Counted from the first letter of the stretch, positions 50,258-58,414 are shown. The stretch is DNA of 64,000 nucleotides from CBDAQV01 sp965199335 (GCA_965199335.1 CBDAQZ010000001.1:310001-374000), one strand, 5' to 3'. The notes: generated from the sequence alone by a model not told the origin. Program-made: numbers and translations.

Positions 50258-50911
50258 ATGACCGATACCACTCTCTCGACCGCCACACTGAATCCACGCT
50301 CCGGCACAACGGCAAAGCACCTTGTCATCCTGCTGCACGGCTATGGCGCCAACGCACAGGATTTGATCGGGCTTGCCCCGCCGGTGGCGGAACGCCTGCC
50401 TGATGCGGCCTTTGTTTCGCCGGATGCCCCGTTTCCGTGCGAGATGGGCTTCGGGCGGCAATGGTTCAGCCTTGCCGACCGTTCGCCGGCGGCACTGAGG
50501 GCAGGAGCCGAAACGGCGCTTCCAATCCTGCAGGCTTATATCGACCGGCAGAGGCAGCACTGGGGCATTGCGGACAAGGACATCGCGCTGATGGGGTTCT
50601 CGCAGGGGACGATGATGGCGCTGGCCGCCGCGCCGCGCCGCGCCGAAACGCTGGCCGGTGTCGTCGGCTATTGCGGCGCGCTGATCGCGGCGGAAACCCT
50701 GCCGGCCGAGGTCAAATCCCACCCGCCGATCCTGCTGGTACATGGACAGCGGGACGAAGTCGTGCCGTTCAGCGCCATGGCGCATGCCGAGTCCGCGCTG
50801 CGTGGGGCCGGAATGAAGGTAGAGATCATGGCGCGGCCAGGTCTCGGACATGGTATCGATCCCGAAGGACTCGGCGCCGGTATCGCGTTCCTGCACAAAA
50901 TTTGGGGCTAA
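50258..50911 (+). CDS. carboxylesterase / phospholipase family hydrolase
   Basis: This 217-residue alpha/beta hydrolase of the LYPLA/carboxylesterase 2 family has the oxyanion region ILLHGYGANAQDLIGL (about residues 23-38) and nucleophile Ser in GFSQGTMMAL (about 113). Asp is in VHGQRDEVVPF and His in RPGLGHGIDPEG. The start is ATG 50258; an upstream GTG adds four residues. The natural ester is unknown. A 100-base gap follows, with the promoter of the HNH gene. Confidence 0.88.
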   Translation: MTDTTLSTATLNPRSGTTAKHLVILLHGYGANAQDLIGLAPPVAERLPDAAFVSPDAPFPCEMGFGRQWFSLADRSPAALRAGAETALPILQAYIDRQRQHWGIADKDIALMGFSQGTMMALAAAPRRAETLAGVVGYCGALIAAETLPAEVKSHPPILLVHGQRDEVVPFSAMAHAESALRGAGMKVEIMARPGLGHGIDPEGLGAGIAFLHKIWG

Positions 50912-50934
50912 ACGCAGTTTAAAACCGGCATATG

Positions 50935-50962
50935 TTGTTTCTTCACTATCTTTGGTTATAAT
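50935..50962 (+). promoter_or_regulatory. promoter of the HNH endonuclease gene
   Basis: TTGTTT (50935-50940) and a perfect TATAAT (50957-50962) with a 16-base spacer, 71 bases before the chosen GTG start. Confidence 0.5.
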
Positions 50963-51032
50963 CCTTTCAATAGTCGCCGACCTTGGTGATCGGACTCGAT
51001 GACCGACCGGCGCAACGGTGAAAGGTTGCTTC

Positions 51033-51590
51033 GTGTCGCACCTTGAGTCTTGTCCGGCGCTCGTTCTGAACGCCGATTTTCGCCCCCTCAGCTACTTCCC
51101 GCTGTCCGTCTGGCCGTGGCATGAAGCCGTCAAGGCCGTGTTCCTGGACCGCGTGAACATCGTCTCCCATTACGACCAGATGGTCCGCTCCCCCAGTTTC
51201 GAGATGCAGCTGCCGTCGGTGATCGCGCTAAAGGACTATGTATCTACGCGGCGCATGCCCGCCTTCACGCGGTTCAACGTCTTCCTGCGCGACCGTTTTG
51301 CCTGCCAGTACTGCAACGAGCCATTCCCGACGCAGGAGCTGACCTTCGACCACGTGTTGCCGCGCTCCAAGGGCGGACGGACATCGTGGGAGAACGTGGT
51401 GACCGCCTGTTCGACCTGCAACCTGCTCAAGGGCAACTACCGTACGCATGAAATCAACATGTACCCGCTGCAACGCCCGTTCCAGCCGACCGCCTTCCAG
51501 CTACAGGAAAACGGCCGCGCCTTCCCGCCTAACTATTTGCACCAGAGCTGGCGGGACTTTCTGTATTGGGATACCGAGCTGGAGGGGTAA
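51033..51590 (+). CDS. HNH endonuclease family protein
   Basis: This 185-residue protein belongs to the widespread alphaproteobacterial HNH family whose N-terminus reads LVLNADFRPLSYFPLSVWPWHEAVKAVFLDRVNIV (about residues 10-44). The HNH site has the Cys pair CQYC, FDHVLPRSKGGRTSWENVV (catalytic His and Asn) and CSTCNLLKGN. The biological target is unknown. The start is GTG 51033, with AAAGG seven bases upstream; GTG 51018 is the alternative. Confidence 0.9.
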   Translation: MSHLESCPALVLNADFRPLSYFPLSVWPWHEAVKAVFLDRVNIVSHYDQMVRSPSFEMQLPSVIALKDYVSTRRMPAFTRFNVFLRDRFACQYCNEPFPTQELTFDHVLPRSKGGRTSWENVVTACSTCNLLKGNYRTHEINMYPLQRPFQPTAFQLQENGRAFPPNYLHQSWRDFLYWDTELEG

Positions 51591-51637
51591 GTAAGTCCGC
51601 CCCCCTTTAAACTGCTATTGTGCATTCACTTCAATTA

Positions 51638-51666
51638 TTGACGTTTGATTTATTTCTCTATATTTA
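51638..51666 (+). promoter_or_regulatory. promoter of the A+T-rich unknown gene
   Basis: TTGACG (51638-51643) and TATTTA (51661-51666) with a 17-base spacer, 28 bases before ATG 51695, in an A+T-rich patch. Confidence 0.5.
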
Positions 51667-51694
51667 CCATTTATAAAATATTGTAGCGACGGAC

Positions 51695-52357
51695 ATGACA
51701 CCAAAAAAACCAAGCATAATTCTGAATGCCAACCCAAATGGTACGTTTACTAAAGTTATCCTTCCTCCTGGTCTGACACCGGAAAACTTCAGGGCAGATC
51801 GGGAAACCTTTAAGGTAGATCAGCATAAGGCCGACAGACGCGCTGACAGGCACGCAAGTGTCGCCTTTTATGGTGCTCTTGGATTATCTGCCGCTACGCT
51901 GGTTTTGGCGGCGGTCTCTCTAGGAATATCCGAAGGGCCAAAATGGTTAGGTGATATCAAGGAGGCAAGGCTCACCAAGACTTTTTATGCCGAAGTAAAG
52001 ATCGCCGACCAGATCGATGCCGAAGTCGGGGGCAAGCTTTCACCCTTGCAGCAAAAGGATGTAATCCAAATCGTCAATGAATTTGCGAACTCTCATCACA
52101 TTGATCAGGGGAAAAGTAGTTTTCCGAAGAGCGACGTCAGGGGTCGTACATCAGACGTAGTGTCACAGTATATTTATGAGCAGACTGGCGGAAAGCTCAC
52201 CAGGCTTAATGAGGCAAGACGATATGGGCTTGAGTCTATTCAGATGGTATTGCCTGGCGGGGAAGGCGATCCCCGCCCGCTCGAAGAACTCAGAATCGAA
52301 TTGGAAAGCGTAACCGCGCCATCAAGCGGTAGGCCTTACGAGTTATACCGCTCCTGA
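51695..52357 (+). CDS. unknown single-pass membrane protein
   Basis: This 220-residue protein is not recognised. The N-terminal about 55 residues are polar and charged (VDQHKADRRADRHA). One transmembrane helix follows (FYGALGLSAATLVLAAVSLGI, about residues 58-78), then a hydrophilic C-terminal domain (KIADQIDAEVGGKLSPLQQKDVIQIVNEFAN). There is no signal peptide; orientation is probably N-in. Codon use is visibly richer in A/T than its neighbours, and it has its own promoter. It abuts the convergent coq7 stop (52357/52358), so it may be a recent acquisition. Confidence 0.65.
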   Translation: MTPKKPSIILNANPNGTFTKVILPPGLTPENFRADRETFKVDQHKADRRADRHASVAFYGALGLSAATLVLAAVSLGISEGPKWLGDIKEARLTKTFYAEVKIADQIDAEVGGKLSPLQQKDVIQIVNEFANSHHIDQGKSSFPKSDVRGRTSDVVSQYIYEQTGGKLTRLNEARRYGLESIQMVLPGGEGDPRPLEELRIELESVTAPSSGRPYELYRS

Positions 52358-52900
52358 TCAGATGCGCTCCGCGGCATAGATCGCCGCTTTGCATCCGGCC
52401 TTGATGACCCGCGACAGTAGCCGATAGGCAAACGCATCCTCCGCGCCTTCGCTAATGGCGGTTTCGCGGTGTTCGGCTTCCTCGGCGCGGAACTCGGTAA
52501 TGGCGGCCGACAGGGCCGGGTCGCTGTCGCCCAGCTGTTCCAGCTGGTTGCCGTAATGATTGTCGATCACTTCCTCGACCGCGGCGGTGCAGGCCATGGC
52601 GGCTTTCTCGCTCATCAGCGCCGTCGCCGCGCCCAGTGCGAAGCCGGCAATGTGCCAGAACGGGTGCAGCAGGGTCGGGCGCACCTGGCGTTCGCCGATT
52701 GCTTTCTCGAAATAATCCAGGTGCTTCTGTTCCTGCTCCTGCATGTGCTGGATCAGCGGTTCCGAGGCCCGGCCGCGCAACACCGCCAGCTGTCCCTGGT
52801 ATATACGCTTGGCCCCGTATTCGCCCGCATGATCGACGCGCACCATGCGGTCGACCATCTGGTCGTGGGTAAGGTCGCCGGCCAGTCTTTGCTTGCTCAT
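52358..52900 (-). CDS. coq7: demethoxyubiquinone hydroxylase
   Basis: This 180-residue di-iron carboxylate enzyme performs the last hydroxylation in ubiquinone synthesis. The ligands appear in the expected helices: Glu in VDHAGEYGAKRIYQG, ExxH in EQEQKHLDYFE, Glu in AVEEVIDNHY and ExxH in EEAEHRETA. It is a membrane-interfacial enzyme. Its ATG overlaps the dsbB stop as ATGA (52897-52900). It is the last of three coupled genes. Confidence 0.94.
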   Translation of the reverse strand: MSKQRLAGDLTHDQMVDRMVRVDHAGEYGAKRIYQGQLAVLRGRASEPLIQHMQEQEQKHLDYFEKAIGERQVRPTLLHPFWHIAGFALGAATALMSEKAAMACTAAVEEVIDNHYGNQLEQLGDSDPALSAAITEFRAEEAEHRETAISEGAEDAFAYRLLSRVIKAGCKAAIYAAERI

Positions 52901-53376
52901 TTCCTGCGTATCCCTGTGAAGATTGCAAATCCGGCCATGCCGGCGGTGAGGATCGCGTCGTAGGTGGCCATCGACAGGCCCAGCAGCGTCCAGCGCACAT
53001 CGCCGCAGCGTACCACGGGCGCATTCATGATCTGCGCCCGTAAAGCTTCAAGCGTGTTTGCCCCGGTCGCGCCGGTACACATGGCCGTGCCCTCCCACCA
53101 TTCGCGCTCGACGCCGACATGGAAGACGGAATAACCGCAGCAGATCAGCAATGCGGCCGTCTGGATGGTGAGGAACAGGCGGGCGCGGCGGCGCAGGACC
53201 AGTAGCAGGATCGCCGCCCCGACCACTGCGCAATGCCACCAGCGCTGGATCAGGCACAGCTCGCAGGGCGCATAGCCGGACAGCTTCTGCGAACCGACGG
53301 CGAAGATCAGGGCTGCCGCCGAAAGGGCTCCCAGCAGCGTGACAGCGTTGCGGATCGTATAGGCGGGCAGTCTCAT
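52897..53376 (-). CDS. dsbB: disulphide bond formation protein DsbB
   Basis: This 159-residue inner-membrane protein has four transmembrane helices. The first periplasmic redox pair is in YAPCELCLIQRW (about residues 34-45). The second is a Cys in GTAMCTGATG and another in APVVRCGDV. It reoxidises DsbA with ubiquinone, which fits its coupling to coq7. I chose ATG 53376, overlapping the upstream gene's stop by four bases. The longer frame upstream only repeats that gene out of frame. Confidence 0.92.
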   Translation of the reverse strand: MRLPAYTIRNAVTLLGALSAAALIFAVGSQKLSGYAPCELCLIQRWWHCAVVGAAILLLVLRRRARLFLTIQTAALLICCGYSVFHVGVEREWWEGTAMCTGATGANTLEALRAQIMNAPVVRCGDVRWTLLGLSMATYDAILTAGMAGFAIFTGIRRK

Positions 53377-53960
53377 GCCTTGTAAAGATAGTGCACGGCA
53401 AGGATGCCGCCAACCGCCAGCACCAGCACGCCGACCGTGATCCGGCCCAGATTGCGTTCGATGCGCGGCATGGCGGCGGGGCCGAACTTCCAGCACAGGA
53501 AGCTTAGCAGGTAGAACCGGCAGCCGCGCGTAACGATCGACGACCAGACGAAGGTAAACAGGTCGAAATGCGCCACGCCCGAGGCGATCGTCACCAGCTT
53601 GTACGGGATCGGGGTCAGGCCCTTGATCAGGATGACGTACGTGCCGTATTTCGCGAACCATGCCTGGTAGTCGGCTAGCGCGCTTTCCGAGCCGTAGAGT
53701 TTCAGGATCCAGTGGCCGATGGTGTCGGCGAAATAGAAACCGATGGCATAGCCGAGCAGGCCGCCCAGCACCGAACCGAGGGTGGACAGCCCGGCAAACC
53801 TGAACGAGCGGGGGCGATTGGACAGGCAGAACGGGATCAGGAAAGCATCGGGCGGGATTGGAAAGCACGAGCTTTCCAGGAACGCGACCCCGAACAGCAC
53901 GGCCTGGGCATAGCCCTTGTGCGAAAGGGCCATCAATTTGTCGTAGAGTTTTTTCAGCAT
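53373..53960 (-). CDS. DedA/VTT (YqaA-like) membrane protein
   Basis: This 195-residue polytopic membrane protein has the VTT-domain pattern ESSCFPIPPDAFLIPFCL (about residues 29-46), a re-entrant GSVLGGLLGYAIGFYFADTIG, and FAKYGTYVILIKGLTPIPYKLVTIASGVAHFDLFTFVWSSIVTRGCRF. YqaA/DedA relatives move phospholipids or undecaprenyl phosphate across the membrane. First gene of the yqaA-dsbB-coq7 run; all three overlap by four bases. Confidence 0.9.
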   Translation of the reverse strand: MLKKLYDKLMALSHKGYAQAVLFGVAFLESSCFPIPPDAFLIPFCLSNRPRSFRFAGLSTLGSVLGGLLGYAIGFYFADTIGHWILKLYGSESALADYQAWFAKYGTYVILIKGLTPIPYKLVTIASGVAHFDLFTFVWSSIVTRGCRFYLLSFLCWKFGPAAMPRIERNLGRITVGVLVLAVGGILAVHYLYKA

Positions 53961-53998
53961 GGACTTTGGTTCGCGTTCGTTGTTATTCCATGTCTAGT

Positions 53999-54085
53999 GC
54001 CTCTGTGGCGGAATTGGTAGACGCGGCAGACTCAAAATCTGTTGCCCGTGAGGGCGTGCTGGTTCGACTCCGGCCAGGGGCACCA
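53999..54085 (+). tRNA. tRNA-Leu (anticodon CAA)
   Basis: This 87-base gene folds into a class II tRNA. The acceptor GCCTCTG pairs with CAGGGGC. The D-loop has GGCGGAATTGGTAGACGC, the anticodon stem CAGA/TCTG has loop CTCAAAA with CAA, the long variable arm is TTGCCCGTGAGGGCGT, and the T-loop is GGTTCGACTCC. CCA is encoded at 54083-54085. It reads UUG. Confidence 0.95.
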
Positions 54086-54097
54086 TCCGAAGCCAGG

Positions 54098-56017
54098 TCA
54101 ATTCTGACCAGTGGCTTTCTCGTGAAGCGCAGCCGTGACGCGCGTAATCACCTCATCCCATTCCCCCGGCGCTTTCTGCCGGAACAGCCGGGCGCTCGGA
54201 TACCAGGGTGTTGTGTCACCTTCCTCCAGCCAGCGCCAGCAACCGTCGAAGCGGGACAGTATCCAGACAGGCTTGCCCAAAGCGCCGGCCAGATGGGCGA
54301 CCGACGTATCGACGGCGATCACCATGTCCAGCGCGGCGACCAACGCGGCAGTATCGGCGAAGTCGCCGATTTCGCTCATGTAGTCACGCACGGCATAATC
54401 GCTTGCCTGTCGGGCGGCATCCCCTTTCTGCAGGCTGACGAACGAAACACCTTGAACTTCGAACAGAGGCGCCAGCTGCACCAGCGACAGGCTGCGCCTG
54501 CGGTCCGTGCGGCTGGCGGCACGGTCATGGGCGCGATGCGCACCGGCCCAGACCAGGCCGACCTTGAGGCCCGGAAGCGCCTCAAGCCGTTGTTTCGAGC
54601 TTTCAACGACTTGTGGATCGGCCGACAGATAGGGAATGTCCTGCGGAATGTCGGCCAGTTCCGGGCCCAGCACCCGCGGCAGGCTCATCAATGGCATGCG
54701 GTAGTCGGTCGACGGCAGGGCTTCGCCCGGAGCGATGATTGCCGAGACGCCCGGCGCGGTCCATGCCAGGCGGGCAAGCGGGGCGGGCAGAGCAAGGAAT
54801 ACCGTTCCCCCCATACCGGCAATCATCTTGGTATAGCGTATGAACTGGATCGTATCGCCCAGACCCTGCTCGGCGTAGAGCAGGATGGTTTTGCCCTCCA
54901 GTGCCTCCCCATTCCACAGCGCTGCATCGCTCTGAATCTTGTCGACCTCGAACGGACGCGTCCGCCAGCGCCATTCGTATTCGCGCCAGCCTTCGATCAT
55001 TTCGCCCTGCCGCAAAAGCATCATCGCCAGATACAGGTGCGCCTCGGCGTAGTCGGGACGGGCGGTTATGGCGTTGCGATAGGCGACGATGCTTTCCTTC
55101 GACTGGCCCAACCGGGCGTAGGCATGCCCCAGATTGGCATGGCCCTCGGGATAATCCGGCTTCAGCATCAGGGCGTGGCGATAGGCGCCGAAGGATTCCT
55201 TCAGACGGTCGGCGGCCGCCAGGACATTGCCGAAATTGGAGTGAGCTTCCGGCCGCTCCGGGTTGATCTGGATCGACCGGATGGTCATGGCCATCGCCTC
55301 GTCCAGCCTGTCTTCGTCGGTCAGGGGATTGGCCAGATTGGAGTAAGCCTCGGCGAAATTGGGGTCGACCGCGATGGCGTTCTTGTACGAGGCGATCGCA
55401 TCGTCGCGCCGTCCCATCGTATAGAGCACATTGCCAAGGTCGCTATGGGCCGTTGCCAGATCCGGTTTCAGCTCGACCGCTTTTCCGAGTGCCAGAACGC
55501 TCTCCGAAAGACGGCCGGCGCGCAGCAACGCATTGCCCAGGTTGAAATGGCCCACGGCAAAGTCCGGCCTCAGCGTCACCGCTTGAAGATGCGCCGCGAT
55601 CGCTTCCTCGTACCGTTCCAGTCTGACCAGCGCGTTGCCCAGATTGGAGAAAGTCTCAGGAACATCCTGGGCCGCCCCGATCGCCGTGCGGTAAGCTTCG
55701 ACGGCCTCCGCCGGATTGCCTGACAATAGCAGGGCATTACCCAGCCTGGCATACGCTTCGGCATAATCCGGACGCAGGATCGTAGCCTGCCTGAAACAGG
55801 CGACGGCTTTTGCCAAGTCGCCCTGCCGCTGCGCCAGATCGCCCAGCTTTGCCTGCAAGACCGCATCGTCCGGCTTTTCAGCCGCCAGTTGCCGATATAG
55901 TTTTTCGGCGGTTTCAAGCTGCCCGGTGCGGACGGCCTCGACCGCCCGCTGCAGAACAGCGTCCGGATTGTCCGGCTTCGGTGGGGCGCCTGCCGCGCGT
56001 CTCTGCTTGCGGTTCAT
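54098..56017 (-). CDS. TPR-repeat glycosyltransferase-like protein
   Basis: This 639-residue protein starts with MNRKQRRA and then has about ten TPR units (residues about 20-340). They repeat the pattern PDYAEAYARLGNALLLSGNPAEAVEAYRTAI roughly every 34 residues. The C-terminal 270 residues (GWREYEWRWRTRP, LLYAEQGLGDTIQFIRYTKMIA, VGLVWAGAHRAHDRAASRTDRRRSL, VIAVDTSVAHLAGALGKPVWIL) match the glycosyltransferase-9/41-like domain common in TPR proteins. Substrate is unknown; protein or surface-glycan glycosylation is likely. ATG 56017 is the family-like start. Confidence 0.87.
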   Translation of the reverse strand: MNRKQRRAAGAPPKPDNPDAVLQRAVEAVRTGQLETAEKLYRQLAAEKPDDAVLQAKLGDLAQRQGDLAKAVACFRQATILRPDYAEAYARLGNALLLSGNPAEAVEAYRTAIGAAQDVPETFSNLGNALVRLERYEEAIAAHLQAVTLRPDFAVGHFNLGNALLRAGRLSESVLALGKAVELKPDLATAHSDLGNVLYTMGRRDDAIASYKNAIAVDPNFAEAYSNLANPLTDEDRLDEAMAMTIRSIQINPERPEAHSNFGNVLAAADRLKESFGAYRHALMLKPDYPEGHANLGHAYARLGQSKESIVAYRNAITARPDYAEAHLYLAMMLLRQGEMIEGWREYEWRWRTRPFEVDKIQSDAALWNGEALEGKTILLYAEQGLGDTIQFIRYTKMIAGMGGTVFLALPAPLARLAWTAPGVSAIIAPGEALPSTDYRMPLMSLPRVLGPELADIPQDIPYLSADPQVVESSKQRLEALPGLKVGLVWAGAHRAHDRAASRTDRRRSLSLVQLAPLFEVQGVSFVSLQKGDAARQASDYAVRDYMSEIGDFADTAALVAALDMVIAVDTSVAHLAGALGKPVWILSRFDGCWRWLEEGDTTPWYPSARLFRQKAPGEWDEVITRVTAALHEKATGQN

Positions 56018-56071
56018 GCGCCATACCGTATAAGCGGCGGGGAAACGACGTGTTAACGCAGGTAGCTGGCC

Positions 56072-56908
56072 GTGAAATTCTGGAAGATGCATGGGCTGGG
56101 CAACGATTTCGCCATCTTCGACGCGCGGCAGGTGCCGTTCGAGGCAACCGGCGAATGGGGGAGGGCCATCTGCGACCGCCGTATCGGCGTCGGCTGCGAC
56201 CAGGTCATGCTTATCCTGCCCAGGCGCAACGAACAGGCCTATGCCTACATCCGCATCCTGAACCTTGACGGTAGCGAGCCTGAAGCTTGCGGCAACGGCA
56301 CACGGTGCATCGCGTCTTTGTTGCTACCGGAGGTAGACGGGCCGCGCTTCATGCTGGAAACGCTTGGCGGTCTGCTGGAAGTGGATGCAACCGATCCGGC
56401 GCTGATCACCGTGGACATGGGGCCGGCGCGTTTCGACTGGAAGGATGTGCCATTGGCGGTGGAAATGGATACGCTGAACGTACCGATCGCCGTGCCGAAG
56501 CTTGGGTTCCGCGGCGATGCCGTCTGTGCCAGCATGGGTAATCCGCATGCCACGTTCTTCGTGCCCGACCTTTATCAGGTCGATCTGGCCGAAATCGGCC
56601 CCTTCATCGAACACCATCCGATGTTTCCGCAACGGGTCAATGCCGGATTCGCGCAGATGATGAGCCGCGACCGGATGCGGTTTCGGATTTGGGAGCGTGG
56701 CTCCGGGGCGACTCTGGCCTGCGGCAGCGCCACCTGCGCAGCGGCCGTTGCCGCCATGCGGCGCGGCTTGGCCGAGCGGCGGATCACTGTCGATGTCCAG
56801 CTTGGCTCGCTGACCGTCGAATGGCGGGAAGACGGCCATGTCCTGTTGGGTGGGCCAACGGCGCTGGTGTTTACGGGTGAGCTGGCGGCGCACCTGCATC
56901 CAGGCTGA
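56072..56908 (+). CDS. dapF: diaminopimelate epimerase
   Basis: This 278-residue PLP-independent epimerase interconverts LL- and meso-diaminopimelate. The two catalytic cysteines are in EPEACGNGTRC (Cys about 72) and GATLACGSATCAA (Cys about 216). The N-terminus KFWKMHGLGNDFAIFDAR is characteristic and begins with GTG 56072. It supplies meso-DAP for peptidoglycan. The 3' end overlaps the convergent SRPBCC gene by 38 bases. Confidence 0.95.
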   Translation: MKFWKMHGLGNDFAIFDARQVPFEATGEWGRAICDRRIGVGCDQVMLILPRRNEQAYAYIRILNLDGSEPEACGNGTRCIASLLLPEVDGPRFMLETLGGLLEVDATDPALITVDMGPARFDWKDVPLAVEMDTLNVPIAVPKLGFRGDAVCASMGNPHATFFVPDLYQVDLAEIGPFIEHHPMFPQRVNAGFAQMMSRDRMRFRIWERGSGATLACGSATCAAAVAAMRRGLAERRITVDVQLGSLTVEWREDGHVLLGGPTALVFTGELAAHLHPG

Positions 56909-57338
56909 CTTCGCGGGCGAAATCGGTGAAGAATTCGTCGGCGTAGCGCTTGGCCGTTCCCTCCATCACCCGCGAGGCGAGGCGGGCAATCGCGCCCTGG
57001 AACTCGCTGGCGGCGGTGAAACTCAGCATCGTCTGTTCACCCTGCGGCTGCAGGGTTACATCCGAATGCCCCCGGGCAAAGCCTGCAATTCCCCCTTTCC
57101 CTTCGGCCACCAACCGGTAATGCAGGGGCGGGGCGGCATCCTCTATCGCGATGTCGATGGCAAAATTCGCACGGAACGGGCCCACCTTGATCCGCATGGA
57201 TGTGACGAACAGGCGGTCCGAGACACGCTCGAACTTCTCGCAGATCGGGATGCAGCGTTTCAGCAACTCGGGATCGTTCATTCCCGCCCAAACGCGCGCG
57301 GCCGGGACAGGTATCAAATATTCGCCGGTCAGGTTCAT
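56871..57338 (-). CDS. CoxG-like SRPBCC family protein
   Basis: This 155-residue protein matches carbon monoxide dehydrogenase subunit G-type SRPBCC proteins: MNLTGEYLIPVPAARVWAGMNDPELLKRCIPICEKFE at the N-terminus, IKVGPFRANFAIDIAIED (about residues 50-67) and AASEFQGAIARLASRVMEGTAKRYADEFFTDFA near the end. No CO-dehydrogenase genes are nearby, so the role is probably unrelated, as for most members of this family. Single gene. Confidence 0.87.
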   Translation of the reverse strand: MNLTGEYLIPVPAARVWAGMNDPELLKRCIPICEKFERVSDRLFVTSMRIKVGPFRANFAIDIAIEDAAPPLHYRLVAEGKGGIAGFARGHSDVTLQPQGEQTMLSFTAASEFQGAIARLASRVMEGTAKRYADEFFTDFAREVSLDAGAPPAHP

Positions 57339-57385
57339 CTTTCTATGCTATTGAAACTCTGCTCAGGTTGCGAGATGAATAGGCG

Positions 57386-57877
57386 ATGAAAACAGGTTGG
57401 AAGATCGCCATACTTGGCGCGCTCATCATCAGCTCACAGGTTGCCCTGCGCGTTTGCGCCAATGTGGGAACCCCGTCTTTTCCCAAATCGACGCTGACCA
57501 TCGACACCGCCGACGGCAAGCAGCACAAGTTCGCGGTCCAGGTGGCGACCACGCCGGAGCAGACCGAATACGGCCTTATGTTCCGCCGCCAGTTGAACGA
57601 CGATACTGGCATGCTGTTCATCTGGGACCGCCCCTGGGTCATCAAGATGTGGATGAAGAATACCTACATCCCGCTGGACATGCTGTTTCTCGATGCGACA
57701 GGTAAAATCACCCACATCACCGCCGACGCAAAGCCGGAATCGCTGGACATCATATCGTCCGAGGTTCCCTCCAGCGCCGTGATCGAGGTCAGCGGTGGTA
57801 CCGCCTCGCGGCTCGGCATTCTGGTCGGCGACAAGGTGGAATCGAAGGACCTGGCGGAGACCAAGCAGGAACCCTGA
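57386..57877 (+). CDS. DUF192 family exported protein
   Basis: This 163-residue protein has an N-terminal signal segment (IAILGALIISSQVALRVCA). The DUF192 beta-rich domain follows: VQVATTPEQTEYGLMFRRQLNDDTGMLFIWDRPWVIKMWMKNTYIPLDMLFLDATG spans about residues 51-106 and VSGGTASRLGILVGDKV about 136-152. Function unknown, widespread. It is followed after 47 bases by the tRNA-Pro gene. Confidence 0.9.
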   Translation: MKTGWKIAILGALIISSQVALRVCANVGTPSFPKSTLTIDTADGKQHKFAVQVATTPEQTEYGLMFRRQLNDDTGMLFIWDRPWVIKMWMKNTYIPLDMLFLDATGKITHITADAKPESLDIISSEVPSSAVIEVSGGTASRLGILVGDKVESKDLAETKQEP

Positions 57878-57887
57878 CCGAACAGGC

Positions 57888-57916
57888 TTGTGGGGTAGCC
57901 CTCCGCAACGTATATT
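57888..57916 (+). promoter_or_regulatory. promoter of the tRNA-Pro gene
   Basis: TTGTGG (57888-57893) and TATATT (57911-57916) with a 17-base spacer. Transcription would start at about 57923, immediately before the tRNA 5' end. Confidence 0.55.
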
Positions 57917-57924
57917 CGCCTCTT

Positions 57925-58001
57925 CGGGGTGTAGCGCAGTCTGGTAGCGCGCAAGTTTTGGGTACTTGAGGCCCCCGGTTCGAATCCGGGCTCCCCGACC
58001 A
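57925..58001 (+). tRNA. tRNA-Pro (anticodon TGG)
   Basis: This 77-base tRNA has acceptor CGGGGTG against CTCCCCG, D-arm GCGCAGTCTGGTAGCGC, and anticodon stem CAAGT/ACTTG with loop TTTGGGT (TGG). The T-arm is CCCGGTTCGAATCCGGG, and CCA is encoded. The sixth acceptor pair is T:T rather than a complementary pair, which is unusual. It reads CCN codons, mainly CCA/CCG. Confidence 0.93.
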
Positions 58002-58022
58002 TATCGTCTTTCAGGTGAAACG

Positions 58023-58325
58023 ATGAAAGTTCGCATCTATCAGCCGGTCCAACAGCTTATGCAGCGCGGTCATGTGACCGGCGGCCACTGGCTGATCGAA
58101 CACGAACAGGAAAGCCGCCGCTATCCCGAGCCCCTTATGGGCTGGACAGCGTCGAGCGACACGTTGAATCAAGTCAAGCTGAACTTCAGGACGCTCGAGG
58201 AGGCGAAGCAGTTCGCCGAGAAGAAAGGCTGGGATTACAGCATATCGGCTGAAAACCCGCGCAAGGTGAAACCGCGCAACTACATCGATAACTTCAAGAC
58301 TAGGGGCGACCGGGAAACGACCTGA
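58023..58325 (+). CDS. complex I accessory subunit, NDUFS4-like (ETC complex I subunit)
   Basis: This 100-residue protein matches the ETC complex I subunit family: MKVRIYQPVQQLMQRG, WLIEHEQESRRYPEPLMGWTASSDTLNQVKLNFRTLEEAKQFAEKKGWDY (about residues 23-71) and RKVKPRNYIDNFKTR. In mitochondria and alphaproteobacteria it stabilises the NADH module of complex I. The gene lies 21 bases after tRNA-Pro and 12 bases before tRNA-Arg, so its mRNA is probably cut out by tRNA processing. Confidence 0.92.
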   Translation: MKVRIYQPVQQLMQRGHVTGGHWLIEHEQESRRYPEPLMGWTASSDTLNQVKLNFRTLEEAKQFAEKKGWDYSISAENPRKVKPRNYIDNFKTRGDRETT

Positions 58326-58337
58326 TCGCGCCTTTCA

Positions 58338-58414
58338 GACTCCGTAGCTCAACTGGATAGAGCACGAGCCTTCTAAGCTCGGGGTTGCAGGTTCGAGACC
58401 TGCCGGGGTCGCCA
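58338..58414 (+). tRNA. tRNA-Arg (anticodon TCT)
   Basis: This 77-base tRNA has acceptor GACTCCG against CGGGGTC (one G:U), D-arm GCTCAACTGGATAGAGC, anticodon stem CGAGC/GCTCG with loop CTTCTAA (TCT), and T-arm GCAGGTTCGAGACCTGC; CCA is encoded. It reads AGA/AGG. No promoter of its own is visible. It ends one base before the stop of the convergent Nudix gene. Confidence 0.95.

Noticed and set aside
53858..55723. A 621-residue open frame on the plus strand across tRNA-Leu and the TPR gene
   Set aside because: It runs through the tRNA and is antisense to a clear TPR-glycosyltransferase. The protein has no family-like segments; it reflects the codon bias of a GC-rich repeat gene.
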